From: a virus | DNA length: 64,000 nt | Reading direction: 5' to 3' (one strand) | IMG/VR virus record: IMGVR_UViG_3300020034_000009 | Coordinates: 1-64,000 of that record | Part shown: positions 39,255-49,114 of the stretch, one piece after another | Layout: every line of letters begins with the position of its first letter | How positions within the stretch are numbered: the first letter of the stretch is position 1 | The notes under the pieces: generated by a model | Databases searched by the model: none | Told to the model about the DNA's origin: nothing | Seen by the model: only the letters and a program-made list of their open reading frames with translations | Program-made: the position numbers and the translations under genes

Positions 39255-40811
39255 TTAGAATGCTGGTTCTTCTTCAATCAGCACACATCTAGACAAATCT
39301 TCGACAAATACATCATACCTGTCATCCATAAAGATTGTGTATGCATCCAGCTTCTGTCCTGCACTATGCCCCTTAGAGGCTGCAAAACCAAGGTGATGTC
39401 TACGACCATCAATATAACCCCAAGTCATAGAAGGTCTTCCCTCCATTCTAACTTCTCTGATGTTACCCTTAAGGCTACCATCACCATCAGGAGATACATC
39501 AAACACCATATAAATAGGTGTAGATTTCAGGTTCTGACCATACTGTGTTGAGTTCTGTGGCAAATCAAGTTCTCTCAAGTGGGACAATGTAATCTCACCA
39601 GTTTCCCTTGTAACCATTCCAGAGAATGCATAGTCAAGAACCAAGTTCTGACCGGAGCCTCTGATGAACCTATTACCCTCTCCAACATTAAAGCTGAAGC
39701 TAGAGTTGTTGAAAGCTTCGGTTTTCACAGCTTCTGAGAACTGATCCCATCCGGCTTCATTTGTGAAAATCCTAACTCTACGTCTGGAAATATCTACTCT
39801 CCTGTAGAACAAGTCACCAAATACTGTCCTAAAGATAGTAGGTGTGAAGCTTCCTCTTGGATAAGAAAGATAGTTACCGTTATATTTCATCCTGTAGTAT
39901 ACACCAGCAGAAATCTTTTTAACTTCTTGTTTAGTTCCCCTTTCCTTTGCAGTACCGGGTTTTGCCCAAATCATCCTACCAACCTTCATGGAAAGCAACA
40001 TAATTTTCAGCTGAGCTTCAACAAATGGTTCCCATTTCACCATCGACTTAGTGATTGGGGTTTCGTTAGTTCTCCTGTTAACATACATGATAAGGTCAAG
40101 AGGATTGCCTGTTTGAGCATCTCTCAAAGTCCTATCATCAGCCCAACCAGTAATGCTATGCTCAGCACCAAGACCTGATCCAAGTGATTCATACATAGTG
40201 TACTTATCACCAAAACCTGGGAGTCCCGGTAAATCCTGAGTAAACTCACCTGTTGTAATGTTGATCACTTCATATTCAACACCTACATTCAACCATCTCT
40301 TATCTACGAAATCTGTAGCAGGGTTAAGGGTGACAAGGGTGAGGGTATAAAGCCATCCACTATTATAAACTTCAGCTTCTTTGACAATTACAAATTGCTG
40401 ACCATACATCTTATCAGCTGTGATAATCTGATTGATGGAGAAATCCTGCTTGTCAAAAACAAGTTGGAAAGTCTGTTCATCAATACCGATTCTAGCTTGA
40501 TTATAAGTATCTGCTGGTACTGCAACAAGTTTAGGCTGTCTGTAAGGAGCCTGAATGTCATACTGGAAAGCATCAGTGTTCCCCTTAATAAGGAAAGGAG
40601 TACTGTCATTCAGCATGGTCAAGAAGTCATTGGCATACAATGAACTCTGTGTGTAGAGAGTAATAAGTTTCTTGTCGTAATCAGCAGGAGCTTCACTATG
40701 AAGTGATTCCAAGTGATTGGTGTCAGTGAACCTACCTATAGCTCTTTGATCTAGAGATGATACTCTGGCGTACTGAAATCCGGTAAATCCGGGAAGGGTG
40801 TTTAAAGCCAT
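39255..40811 (-). CDS. Major capsid protein
   Basis: 518 aa, mixed alpha/beta, with G/C-enriched codons suggesting strong translation. Sequence features such as YARVSSLDQRAIGRFTDTNH near the start and EVRMEGRPSMTWGYIDGRRHH near the end agree with crAss-like HK97-fold capsid proteins. Position after terminase, portal and scaffold-like genes, and the strong terminator behind it, support the call. Stop TAA; the start ATG follows an A/G-rich stretch 35 bases after the scaffold-like gene. Confidence 0.9.
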   Translation of the reverse strand: MALNTLPGFTGFQYARVSSLDQRAIGRFTDTNHLESLHSEAPADYDKKLITLYTQSSLYANDFLTMLNDSTPFLIKGNTDAFQYDIQAPYRQPKLVAVPADTYNQARIGIDEQTFQLVFDKQDFSINQIITADKMYGQQFVIVKEAEVYNSGWLYTLTLVTLNPATDFVDKRWLNVGVEYEVINITTGEFTQDLPGLPGFGDKYTMYESLGSGLGAEHSITGWADDRTLRDAQTGNPLDLIMYVNRRTNETPITKSMVKWEPFVEAQLKIMLLSMKVGRMIWAKPGTAKERGTKQEVKKISAGVYYRMKYNGNYLSYPRGSFTPTIFRTVFGDLFYRRVDISRRRVRIFTNEAGWDQFSEAVKTEAFNNSSFSFNVGEGNRFIRGSGQNLVLDYAFSGMVTRETGEITLSHLRELDLPQNSTQYGQNLKSTPIYMVFDVSPDGDGSLKGNIREVRMEGRPSMTWGYIDGRRHHLGFAASKGHSAGQKLDAYTIFMDDRYDVFVEDLSRCVLIEEEPAF

Positions 40812-40845
40812 TTTCTTTTTTCTTTTTTAGAAACTATTAGTTCGT

Positions 40846-42078
40846 TTATTTAGTCCATGACCATGCAGAGGACTGTTGTTTATTTGGGTCTTCTTTTTTA
40901 CTTGTTGTTTTCAGTCCAGCTTTTTTAACAGCTTGAAATGCTTCCTTGTTTTCAATAGAAACTGTTTTCTTCTTAAACTTAGAGAGAGTGGGATCAGTCT
41001 TTAACATCTTCAGTAACATAGCCAATTTCACTTTCATTGGGAAATTTTCCGGTCTCTGAAGTTCTAGTATTTCCTTATCGAACTCTGTAATTCTAGTTCC
41101 GTCATTTAACGCAAACCCTTCATTTGTCAGCATCTTATTCACTTCAGAAGCAAATGCCTGATCTACAGGTATACCATCAAATTCCTTAGTAGTGATCTTC
41201 TCATTCAGGATTTTAGCAACTTCAGATGTATAATGCTTCTTAGCCGCATCCTTCCTAGCTATATCCTGTTGTTTCTTAGCAGTTGTTTCAGCCAGAGCAT
41301 CTTGTTCTCTTTTAACGAGGATAGCTTTTGCTTCTGTAGCTTCTTCTTCTAAGTCTGAGTAGTCTTTAAGTCTCTGAATTTTCTTATTAATATATTCAGT
41401 ACTACGTTTTTCACTTCTTAATAGTTCCCTTACAATTTTCTCCTGATTGGTTTCTTCAGTTAAATCTATAGAACTAATGTCCTTTATAGCTGAATACCTC
41501 TGGAAGTAATCTTCAGGTTCTATGCCAGATACAAATACGTTTTCAAAGAATTCAACCTTATCAGGTCCAAACCTTGAAAGAAACTGTTGGAGGTAGTTTT
41601 CAGCGTGTTTATACACTTCGCTATCAAACCTTGCTACAAAATCCTCTGGAGTAGAAATCTTAATGTCTTCTTCTCCTTCATCCTTTGTAAACCTTCCTAG
41701 GTTAAACAAGTCCTCAGAAAATACTTCATAGAGATTTACATCTTCTTTGTTATCGTCAGGCTTACTGTCATCAGTTTTGTTGTCTTCATTTCCTTCTTCA
41801 TCACCCTCTTTCTTTTCTTCTCCGTCATCTAGAAACTCATCAAGTTCATTCTTGTCAAGTTCTTGTTTAGGTTCAATAACAGTCTTAGGTTCTGTTTCTA
41901 CAGTAACTTCTTTCTTAATAGCTGGCTCTTCCTTTTTAGGAGGAGTAGCAGGAGTAGAGGCAGGTTTAATCTCATTAGGGTCAGAGGATAAGAAGTTATC
42001 TAGTTCCTCACCACTAATAGTACTAGGAGACTCAATTCCCGATAAGGCGTTTCTGAAGTCAAATGGACTATCTGGCAT
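40846..42078 (-). CDS. Scaffold-like protein, 410 aa
   Basis: The N-terminal half is strongly acidic (EEKKEGDEEGNEDNKTDDSK, residues about 85-105), the C-terminal half is a Lys/Glu coiled coil ending in a basic tail. Low complexity, acidic-to-basic polarity and a place directly before the capsid gene are the usual marks of a phage scaffold. No protease domain is visible in it. Confidence 0.7.
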   Translation of the reverse strand: MPDSPFDFRNALSGIESPSTISGEELDNFLSSDPNEIKPASTPATPPKKEEPAIKKEVTVETEPKTVIEPKQELDKNELDEFLDDGEEKKEGDEEGNEDNKTDDSKPDDNKEDVNLYEVFSEDLFNLGRFTKDEGEEDIKISTPEDFVARFDSEVYKHAENYLQQFLSRFGPDKVEFFENVFVSGIEPEDYFQRYSAIKDISSIDLTEETNQEKIVRELLRSEKRSTEYINKKIQRLKDYSDLEEEATEAKAILVKREQDALAETTAKKQQDIARKDAAKKHYTSEVAKILNEKITTKEFDGIPVDQAFASEVNKMLTNEGFALNDGTRITEFDKEILELQRPENFPMKVKLAMLLKMLKTDPTLSKFKKKTVSIENKEAFQAVKKAGLKTTSKKEDPNKQQSSAWSWTK

Positions 42079-42108
42079 ATGTAGTTTTTTATCAGTTTGT
42101 TATGTAAA

Positions 42109-42143
42109 AATATACTAAGTTAAGTTAATGGCAAAGGATTAAG
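42109..42143 (-). promoter_or_regulatory. Weak promoter candidate before the scaffold-like gene
   Basis: On the minus strand, TTTG in CCTTTGCC is followed after 19 bases by TATTTTTA, which resembles the -7 form used at 32051 (ending in A). It lies in the 100-base gap that separates the small portal-adjacent gene from the scaffold-like gene, next to 14-mer copy 2. Boundaries are approximate. Confidence 0.3.
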
Positions 42144-42167
42144 GGGTTAAAAGGGTCTTTTTCGTCC

Positions 42168-42181
42168 TTAATATAGCATTA
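42168..42181. repeat. Dispersed 14-mer TTAATATAGCATTA, copy 2
   Basis: Identical to copy 1 over 17 bases (42166-42182), and like copy 1 it includes the TAA stop of the bordering minus-strand gene. See the copies at 240, 49498 and 55372. Confidence 0.7.
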
Positions 42182-42517
42182 GTCATCGTCATCCTCAGAA
42201 TCTTTTCCATCATCTTCGTTAATTTCTCCCTCTTTAGACTCATCTAGGTCCAAAACAAGGTCTTCCTCATACTCATCTACCCATTTCTTATGGACACTGG
42301 CATAGGGCTCGTCTATTAACACCTTCTCAAAAACGGTTTCTATAATAGTCTTAGTAGATGTATATTTAATAATAGTAATAATATCTTCGGTCCTCATAGT
42401 AATCATCCTATACACCCACTTGGCATTCTGTGGGGGTATACCTAATTCCAGTCTCTCATTTTCCATATCTGACTCTGACATGAGAAACACTTTAGCCTTT
42501 AGTTGGATAAGTCCCAT
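42179..42517 (-). CDS. Small acidic-tailed protein between portal and scaffold-like genes
   Basis: 112 aa. Beta-rich core (VYRMITMRTEDIITIIKYTS) and an Asp/Glu-rich C-terminus (EDEYEEDLVLDLDE region, ending DDDD). Start coincides with the portal stop (base 42517). Function unknown; the acidic tail suggests a DNA-mimic or scaffold helper, but that is only inference. Confidence 0.65.
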   Translation of the reverse strand: MGLIQLKAKVFLMSESDMENERLELGIPPQNAKWVYRMITMRTEDIITIIKYTSTKTIIETVFEKVLIDEPYASVHKKWVDEYEEDLVLDLDESKEGEINEDDGKDSEDDDD

Positions 42518-45102
42518 TATTTCTTTTTAGCTGGTTTTTTTGGTTTATTGCTGGCATTAATCCTAGCTACCTTCTCATCATTAGTCATTTGCTCCCTTTC
42601 TACTTTAATCTTTTCCCTCTCTAAGTCATTCTTACTTAATAGTTCCTGTTGCTTCATAGCCAGTTCTTGTTGTTTCAGTTGAGTGGCTGTTCTATGCTGA
42701 TCCTGTTCCATACCAAGCCTAGAAGCTTCCAATACATCAGGTATAGAGTTAGAATTAGTATCCTCACTCTCAACCTGTCCAAAGCCAGTTGCAGTAATAA
42801 TAGCCTTTCTCTCATTAGAAAGTCTATCCAGAGCTTTCTCCTGAGAAGACCAAACTCTTTCTTTTTCCTTTTCTTCAGCCTGAGCTTGGATTTGAGCAGC
42901 CACTCCCTGTTGCTGGCCCTCCATTTCCTGCTGTTGCATTTGTTGTTGCTGGGCAGCAAAGGCTTCTTGCTTCTCCTTAAGACTTTTAAATATATCCCTC
43001 ATTTGTCTAATACTACTAGTAGCATACAATGTTGAAACATCATATACACTGGCTCCATTTTGAAGCATAGCTTGAGCCAATTGACGCAATTCTTGGAATT
43101 TCCTTTCATCCTCAGCTCTAGATGTAACATAAAGCTTAAGCTTCCTCATAGAAAGCTCATCAGTATTAATACGCATAAAGGATTGCTCTCCCTGAGTATT
43201 AACATATGATAGTGTGGAGTCAGGTTTCTTTAGAGCCATATACTGAGCAGCATCTATTATCCCCTGATATACCTGATTCATAAAATACTCTTGCTGAGCA
43301 AAATATGGTTCTGTTTGAGCATAACTTTGTGTAAGTTCAGTTTGAGTAGCTGTAGCAGTTTGGGTTGCAGCTATGGCGCTAGTTCTGGCTGGTGATATAC
43401 CAACAAGAGCCCAAGCCTCCAGTTTCACTTGTAATGCAAGTTCCCATCTGGTTCTGATTTCCTCACTACGTCTCAAGTCCAACGCTTTATAGTTAAATAG
43501 ACCTTGAGGACCACCCTTGAGGTTTTCAGGACTATCATCTGCATAAACAGTACCTCTAGCTCTCATCTCCTGCTCCATTATATCTACAGCATCAGAGCCA
43601 TCACTATCCTTAGACATAGGGATAGTTCTAAGAGAACTTAAATACACCATACCATATTCCTTCTCTAACAGCTTGAATATCTGATTCATACAGATATTAT
43701 AGATAGTCTGGAAGTATTTAAGCATATCAAGGAAGCTTTTCACTTCACTGGTATTCTTAGCCTCATGTACTACACCAAACAATGGGCAATAGTCTAGAAG
43801 CTTGAAGGGCTCCATGTGGTAGATTTCTGAGCCTATGCGGAGTAGCTTATACCACTGGTTTACATATTCCCATTCAACACTCACTTCATTGGGTATCTTC
43901 TGGTAGCTATCATCTACATATGTGGTTTGTTCCACACCTTCTTCGTCAATATATGTTAATAGTCCTATTTTGGTCTTACCCAAATAGTATCCTTGGAGAA
44001 CAGTAAATTTGTTATCAAAGCTATTAGCATTAGCTGGATGTTTACCTAGGTAGGCATTGGCAAGTGTCTGGTTTCCCATAAACTGTCCATCAGTAATAAG
44101 CTTATCCTCTACTACTCCTTCGTGATATGTATCATATTTGAAACTGGCGTCCCCAGTTAAGTTAGTATGTAAGTTGGATTTTCTACCCACCATATTAGGA
44201 TACTCGTTACTAAGCTTCCTTAAATGATCTATTTCTTCCTTAGGTAGTTCAAAGTTCTGGATGATTTCAGAGATTTCCATAACATCCAGTATACCAGCAG
44301 CCCAAGCTCCATCATTTCTTCCAGAGGGATCAGACAAGTATTTAGAGTCATCAGACATGAGTTTCCATATCTTAACTGGATTCACTTCCTCTACAGCAAA
44401 ACCTATATCAGTCCTATTCTCTTTAATATGCATACCATTTCTGGCTACATATAAGAAGTCCCTCATAGTTTCCTCATTCTTCTCCTTCATGTTGAATTCT
44501 AGCTTAGACCACTCAAGGATTTTGCTAGACCATCTCTCAGCCATGGATGTGTAGTCAGTAATGTATTCTGCTACTTCCTCTAGGGTCATTCTATCCACTT
44601 CTTCATCTGAAGGTTGTTCCCCACCCTCTTGAGCTATAGACATAAGGATTTTATCCTTTGCTGTCTGGAGGATATATTTCTGCATTATCTGAGTCCTATA
44701 CTGAAGTTCTTCATTCTTGGACTGCTCATCAATAGCTTTGATCTTAGTGAAGTCTGGTCTTTTACCCAGTTCACCTATCATAGTGGAAATAGGAGGATTA
44801 AGGATTGAGTAATGTTTAACATGTTCAGGCAAATCTACCTCTTTAAGTAACATATCAATAAAGTCCTTAGCATCATCATTAGCTGACATGAAGAAGTCCT
44901 CTTTACGTAAAATACCCTTAGCTAGGTTATAGTTATGGGCAAATGTATTAGTATTGTTATGTACTTGTGAGTGGGCTATATTACCATAGTAATCACATAG
45001 CTGCTTAATATAAGCTTTTCCAGTCTTCTCTTTCTCAGGAACAAATAAGTCTGGTACAAACCTACTATCAATATCAGGGTAATCCGTCTTAGTTATTATC
45101 AT
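42517..45102 (-). CDS. Portal protein, crAss-like
   Basis: 861 aa. Central alpha/beta wing and stem region, then a long C-terminal Gln/Glu/Lys helix (QQQQMQQQEMEGQQQG) typical of a portal barrel that projects into the capsid, ending in a basic KPKKPAKKK tail. It directly follows terminase (one base between stop and start) and has the length normal for crAss-like portals. The motif VGISPARTSAIAATQTATAT in the crown region also fits portal families. Confidence 0.88.
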   Translation of the reverse strand: MIITKTDYPDIDSRFVPDLFVPEKEKTGKAYIKQLCDYYGNIAHSQVHNNTNTFAHNYNLAKGILRKEDFFMSANDDAKDFIDMLLKEVDLPEHVKHYSILNPPISTMIGELGKRPDFTKIKAIDEQSKNEELQYRTQIMQKYILQTAKDKILMSIAQEGGEQPSDEEVDRMTLEEVAEYITDYTSMAERWSSKILEWSKLEFNMKEKNEETMRDFLYVARNGMHIKENRTDIGFAVEEVNPVKIWKLMSDDSKYLSDPSGRNDGAWAAGILDVMEISEIIQNFELPKEEIDHLRKLSNEYPNMVGRKSNLHTNLTGDASFKYDTYHEGVVEDKLITDGQFMGNQTLANAYLGKHPANANSFDNKFTVLQGYYLGKTKIGLLTYIDEEGVEQTTYVDDSYQKIPNEVSVEWEYVNQWYKLLRIGSEIYHMEPFKLLDYCPLFGVVHEAKNTSEVKSFLDMLKYFQTIYNICMNQIFKLLEKEYGMVYLSSLRTIPMSKDSDGSDAVDIMEQEMRARGTVYADDSPENLKGGPQGLFNYKALDLRRSEEIRTRWELALQVKLEAWALVGISPARTSAIAATQTATATQTELTQSYAQTEPYFAQQEYFMNQVYQGIIDAAQYMALKKPDSTLSYVNTQGEQSFMRINTDELSMRKLKLYVTSRAEDERKFQELRQLAQAMLQNGASVYDVSTLYATSSIRQMRDIFKSLKEKQEAFAAQQQQMQQQEMEGQQQGVAAQIQAQAEEKEKERVWSSQEKALDRLSNERKAIITATGFGQVESEDTNSNSIPDVLEASRLGMEQDQHRTATQLKQQELAMKQQELLSKNDLEREKIKVEREQMTNDEKVARINASNKPKKPAKKK

Positions 45103-45103
45103 T

Positions 45104-47212
45104 TTATGTGAATAGTTTTATCCTACCCTTTCTTTTATTGGAAGGTATTATTAATGTTGCACCACCCCCTACTATACTGAGGGATACTCCTGATTTGTAA
45201 TGTTTATATAATCCCGATATTCTAGGGTCTGTGGAAGAAGTAAGTTTCCCTATTTTTCCATCTAGTGCTTCTGCCATAGCAAATGCTAAGGAAGCAGCTA
45301 TCACCCTATCAAAGTTATCTACGTCATTGAATTTGATGATTTCCTCTAGGAGCATAGGATCAAATATTCTATTAACACCCAATACTTCTCCTGTTACAGA
45401 GCCATTCTCATCCTTCATCTGTAGAATCACTTCTTCCATATACCTCTTAACACAACCATTAAGCCAATCTCTCACCTTCTCACTACTTCTATGGACACCA
45501 AAATCCTTACTAACAGTTGTAGTAGGGACTATTTCACGTAGCCATGCTGGTTGAGGCTCTAGATAGTGAGTATCATTCTTCTTCTTCATGTACTCTATGA
45601 ATGAGATTTCATCATTCTCTACCAGAGTTCTGGCATTGTACATTTTTATTAATAGTCTAGCCTGTTCATTCCACTCATCCTTCTTCTTGGGTCTCCCAAC
45701 ATAAGAGGCTACAATCATGTTCTGATACTTCTCTCCTATAAGACTATGTTGCCTTTTGAGGATGTAGACAGCTCCCAAGGAGTCTGAACTCTTAGCATCT
45801 GCATCCCTGTAACTATCCACACCTGCTACATATAAGTTAGCTGGAGGATTTTCACTAGGCCACTCATATATCACTACTGGTGTATCTGTAGACTGATCCT
45901 TTACAGGAAATTGGGTAACAGGTAGCTTATCAGTAAACTCATGAGCAATTTTTTCTCCATCATGGAATAGTCTAACATAAGTACCAGTTTTACCTAGAGC
46001 TGTTAATTTCTTTAATTGCTGCTTAGCTAAGTCTGTATCAAAGATATTACCCTCAACCATTAAAAAGCTATCTGAAGGAACTAAAGGCCAATAGGCTTTA
46101 AACTTCAGAATAGTCTTACTGTTTCCAGAGGATTTAGCTTTAGCAAACTCAGGTTCCCACCATTCCTTAAGAGCCCTTTCCTCATTAGATACAAGGATGG
46201 TAATTTTCTCTAGGTCTGGATGATGTATGCCTAAGTAGTCTGCAAGGGTTTGTTTTTCCTTAAAAGCCATCTTAGCCATAGTAGCAGGAATAAACCTACC
46301 AATTTTTTTAGGAATCTCTTCCCATGTGTTATCAAAGGATAACATGTTATAACCATCTGGTGTGCAAAACACTTCAGCAGCTTCCTTACCCTTTTCCATG
46401 TCTCCACCAGTTCCAGTTACCATAACCAGACAGGAAGGCTTAGTACCTCCACCTGACCACCAGCAACCATCACTATCCTTAATACAACCAATGAGGTTAG
46501 GGATAGTCCCTTCCTCATCTATTAAGTGGAATCCCGGTCTAGTACCATTAGCAGCCATGGTATTAGTACCATCCTGATAATTACGCACTAGGATTCTAGA
46601 GTTAGAACTTTTAGGATGTGCTAGCCCTGAAGTTTTTTCCTTCCAGCCAGCCCTAATTTCCTTTTTCCAATCACTCATCAATCTCTTCTTCTGAAGCATT
46701 GGATGAATATTAGTAAGGCCATCCTCAATCTTATCAGTAGCCAGCTTAATATAAGTGGCAGCACCTCCAGATATGACAGACTCTGAGTTACTAAACAGAG
46801 TGTATTGCCAACCAGCTCTAGAGGCAGCAATGATAGATTTACCAAAGTCACGACTTCCCACTAGGTTGTAGAACTTGCCCTGATCATCACAGGCTACGAA
46901 GTCTCCTCCAATAGTCCATTCCAAGTCACGTAGAAAAGGAGTGGCTATTATTCTAGGTTTTCTCTTTGTCTTAGGGTCTTCTACATACATGGCAATTTTC
47001 CAATACACAGTATGCCAATAAAGCCATCCTGATATATGCACTCTGTCATCAGCTAGATAGAAGCCATTACGCATTCTATTTAGTTCTCGTTTCCAATAGT
47101 TATTAAACCTAACTACACCAGCCTCATCTGTAGGATCATAGACTGGTTCTTTTTGTTCTGGAAACCAGATGTTTACGGTTTGTTGGGTATAGTCGTTAGT
47201 TGATGCTATCAT
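45104..47212 (-). CDS. terL: Terminase large subunit
   Basis: About 702 aa from ATG 47212 (a TTG at 47218 is also in frame). ATPase: Walker A GSRDFGKS near residue 120 and Walker B LIDEE near residue 230. The C-terminal RNase H-like nuclease begins at VAGVDSYRDADAKSSDS, with the first catalytic Asp near residue 466. It cuts and translocates DNA into the procapsid via the portal encoded next. It overlaps the small upstream gene. Confidence 0.93.
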   Translation of the reverse strand: MIASTNDYTQQTVNIWFPEQKEPVYDPTDEAGVVRFNNYWKRELNRMRNGFYLADDRVHISGWLYWHTVYWKIAMYVEDPKTKRKPRIIATPFLRDLEWTIGGDFVACDDQGKFYNLVGSRDFGKSIIAASRAGWQYTLFSNSESVISGGAATYIKLATDKIEDGLTNIHPMLQKKRLMSDWKKEIRAGWKEKTSGLAHPKSSNSRILVRNYQDGTNTMAANGTRPGFHLIDEEGTIPNLIGCIKDSDGCWWSGGGTKPSCLVMVTGTGGDMEKGKEAAEVFCTPDGYNMLSFDNTWEEIPKKIGRFIPATMAKMAFKEKQTLADYLGIHHPDLEKITILVSNEERALKEWWEPEFAKAKSSGNSKTILKFKAYWPLVPSDSFLMVEGNIFDTDLAKQQLKKLTALGKTGTYVRLFHDGEKIAHEFTDKLPVTQFPVKDQSTDTPVVIYEWPSENPPANLYVAGVDSYRDADAKSSDSLGAVYILKRQHSLIGEKYQNMIVASYVGRPKKKDEWNEQARLLIKMYNARTLVENDEISFIEYMKKKNDTHYLEPQPAWLREIVPTTTVSKDFGVHRSSEKVRDWLNGCVKRYMEEVILQMKDENGSVTGEVLGVNRIFDPMLLEEIIKFNDVDNFDRVIAASLAFAMAEALDGKIGKLTSSTDPRISGLYKHYKSGVSLSIVGGGATLIIPSNKRKGRIKLFT

Positions 47213-47519
47213 CTTCAAATGGTGTCAAGCCTTCATTTCCTCTGGCCTGCATCTTTTTCTTTTCCTCTCCTTCTCTGAGAGTGTTTACTGTAGCCAAAAG
47301 GCTTAAATAGTTTTTCATTGTTTCTTGTAAGAACTTACCCTGTACTTCAACAGTAGCAACCACAGAACTAAAAGAGCCTCCAGTTTTACTGCTCTTCATT
47401 TCTGTCCTGTCCACTAGAGTAGCTAATGGATGAGCATCTACATACTCTTTCCACTGTTCTAGTTGTGATTCGGCCCATTCAAGTTCATCAGTGATGAAGT
47501 TATTTGTCTTCCGTGCCAT
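47196..47519 (-). CDS. Candidate terminase small subunit
   Basis: 107 aa, mostly helical, with N-terminal ELEWAESQLEQWKEYVDAHP and a Lys/Glu-rich C-terminal helix. It directly precedes and overlaps terL, the normal place for the DNA-recognition subunit. No clear HTH is visible, so the call is by position and size. Confidence 0.5.
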   Translation of the reverse strand: MARKTNNFITDELEWAESQLEQWKEYVDAHPLATLVDRTEMKSSKTGGSFSSVVATVEVQGKFLQETMKNYLSLLATVNTLREGEEKKKMQARGNEGLTPFEDDSIN

Positions 47520-47520
47520 G

Positions 47521-47742
47521 TTAGAATTCGTCTTTTGGTATGGGTATTCCCATAAATAAATAATCTTTAAAGGTATCTAACCTATAATTAACAGATTTGA
47601 GTTCTTTAAATTTTCCCTTAAATTTCCTGATTAGATTTATAACCTCTAACTCAAGCTCATTGTCCTCTAATTCCTTTAGAGATAGATTTAAATAGCTGTT
47701 AGCTATAAGCTCTTGGGTAGGTCTACTGTCTAAAGTTACCAT
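47521..47742 (-). CDS. Small helical protein, 73 aa
   Basis: Leu/Glu/Lys-rich protein (LIANSYLNLSLKELEDNELE), one base from the TerS-like gene. Unknown function. ATG start is clear; a short A/T gap with a TAA upstream separates it from the next gene. Confidence 0.6.
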   Translation of the reverse strand: MVTLDSRPTQELIANSYLNLSLKELEDNELELEVINLIRKFKGKFKELKSVNYRLDTFKDYLFMGIPIPKDEF

Positions 47743-47771
47743 AATGTAGTTGTTTGTTAGTTACCTAACAT

Positions 47772-48038
47772 TTAATAGTCATCCTCTTCATCACCAATCC
47801 TTAAATCTACTGCATCAGCTATAATAGCTTCAATAGAGGGTTCAGGTTGGGTGTCATATTGAAGAGTATCACTATATTTTTTAATTGCCTCATAAAGGCT
47901 TTTATCATTCATAGACCAAATGTTTCCATATTCATCTGTGGCTGTAGAAATGTGCTTACCCATATTATATGTAGGGTGTTGCTTATGCAATTCCGTCAGT
48001 AGCTTTAGGGTTTCGGTATAATAGTTTTTCTTTGCCAT
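47772..48038 (-). CDS. Small protein, 88 aa, function unknown
   Basis: N-terminal basic helix (AKKNYYTETLKLLTELHKQ) and acidic C-terminus (GDEEDDY). Part of the closely packed small-gene run before terminase. No recognised motif. Confidence 0.6.
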   Translation of the reverse strand: MAKKNYYTETLKLLTELHKQHPTYNMGKHISTATDEYGNIWSMNDKSLYEAIKKYSDTLQYDTQPEPSIEAIIADAVDLRIGDEEDDY

Positions 48039-48041
48039 ATC

Positions 48042-48260
48042 TTAAAGAATAAGTCCTGTCAATTCTGCTTTCACTTTCTGTGTCATTTCTCCAGCTTCTC
48101 TAGCTATATTTTCTATAATGCCATTTTCAATTTCTAAAAGAATTTTGATAAAGCCATTAATAGTTTTAATATTATCTTGATTTACATTAGTAGTAGAGAT
48201 AAGCTGTCCATAGAATGTTAAAGCACTGTTTAACCTATCTAGTAATTTGTACTGATCCAT
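48042..48260 (-). CDS. Small helical protein, 72 aa
   Basis: Two predicted helices (DQYKLLDRLNSALTFYGQLI and a segment following it). Stop TAA is three bases from the following start. No known family that I can name. Confidence 0.6.
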   Translation of the reverse strand: MDQYKLLDRLNSALTFYGQLISTTNVNQDNIKTINGFIKILLEIENGIIENIAREAGEMTQKVKAELTGLIL

Positions 48261-48281
48261 ATTTAGTTATTCTTTTGGTTT

Positions 48282-48494
48282 TTAAATTACATCATCCGGA
48301 TTAACATCTGAATCAAGAATATTAATAATAGCAGGAGAGCCGTCTATAGGAGGATCATTCTCTCTGATATATACAGGTACTACAATAATACCACCTACTT
48401 CATCTAAAACTAGGTCCGCTAATCCGGTTCTTAAACCACAAGAAGACAAAGCCTGAATTAACTCTATTACTCTTACATTCTTAACTGTTACCAT
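48282..48494 (-). CDS. Small beta-rich protein, 70 aa
   Basis: Hydrophobic core pattern (VRVIELIQALSSCGLRTGLA) followed by acidic strands (DSDVNPDDVI at the end). It overlaps the preceding Cys-rich gene by 14 bases in another frame. Unknown function. Confidence 0.6.
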   Translation of the reverse strand: MVTVKNVRVIELIQALSSCGLRTGLADLVLDEVGGIIVVPVYIRENDPPIDGSPAIINILDSDVNPDDVI

Positions 48495-48768
48495 TTGATG
48501 CTTTATTTATTTCGTCTGATTCCTCTTTACTTACTACAGGCATCCATTTGTTAATAGGACACTGGCAGTGTAAACATCTTGTCTTTGTGTTAAGCATACA
48601 ACCACAATGTCCACACTGAGGAGATGCTCCTATTTTTCTAAAGTACTCACAGTTAACACATATAGACATTCTTTCCTTATGTGTCTCATCTATGATTTGG
48701 GCTAAATGAGCTGGAGGAAACATTTGGTTTCTAAGTCCTTCAGCTAGTCCTTTCCAATCCACTTTCAT
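48481..48768 (-). CDS. Cys-rich zinc-binding protein, 95 aa
   Basis: Three Cys clusters: C-V-N-C at 37-40, C-G-H-C-G-C at 52-57 and C-L-H-C-Q-C at 65-70, followed by PINKW. This double zinc-ribbon pattern, with an N-terminal MFPPAHL segment, recurs in phages of Bacteroidetes. Probably a DNA- or protein-binding small factor encoded just before packaging genes. It overlaps both neighbours. Confidence 0.75.
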   Translation of the reverse strand: MKVDWKGLAEGLRNQMFPPAHLAQIIDETHKERMSICVNCEYFRKIGASPQCGHCGCMLNTKTRCLHCQCPINKWMPVVSKEESDEINKASNGNS

Positions 48769-49114
48769 TCTGTCTCTCTTTTAGTTCAATCAGGTAATCT
48801 TCAGCATACTTAAGTCTGCTTTGTAACCCGATTCTTTTAGTTTCTGATAATTCGGTGTCCTCTAATTTAAGAGTTAGCTTATTAATAAGGGATTCTATTT
48901 CTCCTATTTTATTAATAAGCTTTGTAGGGGAAAGCAAAAACTTACCAAACCAGCTAATTTCTACACTGTTATTAGTCTTAGTAGCTTCTAGTAAATCCTT
49001 AAACTGGAAATTAATTACTTTTTCCACAAGCTGTTCAGGCTTTAAAGTCTTAATAGCTGTTTTAGTTATTAATACTTTCCTAATTTTATCTGCCCTAACA
49101 AATTCACTCTCCAT
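48740..49114 (-). CDS. HU/IHF-like N-terminal domain with coiled-coil C-terminus
   Basis: 124 aa. Residues 18-65 (IKTLKPEQLVEKVINFQFKD, then VEISWFGKFLLSP) follow the HU/IHF pattern of helix pair, strand, G-x-F turn. The rest is a coiled coil. crAss-like phages usually encode more than one IHF-like subunit, so this may pair with the protein at 29579-30061. Ends at TGA and overlaps both neighbours. Assignment is by pattern only. Confidence 0.5.
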   Translation of the reverse strand: MESEFVRADKIRKVLITKTAIKTLKPEQLVEKVINFQFKDLLEATKTNNSVEISWFGKFLLSPTKLINKIGEIESLINKLTLKLEDTELSETKRIGLQSRLKYAEDYLIELKERQNESGLERTS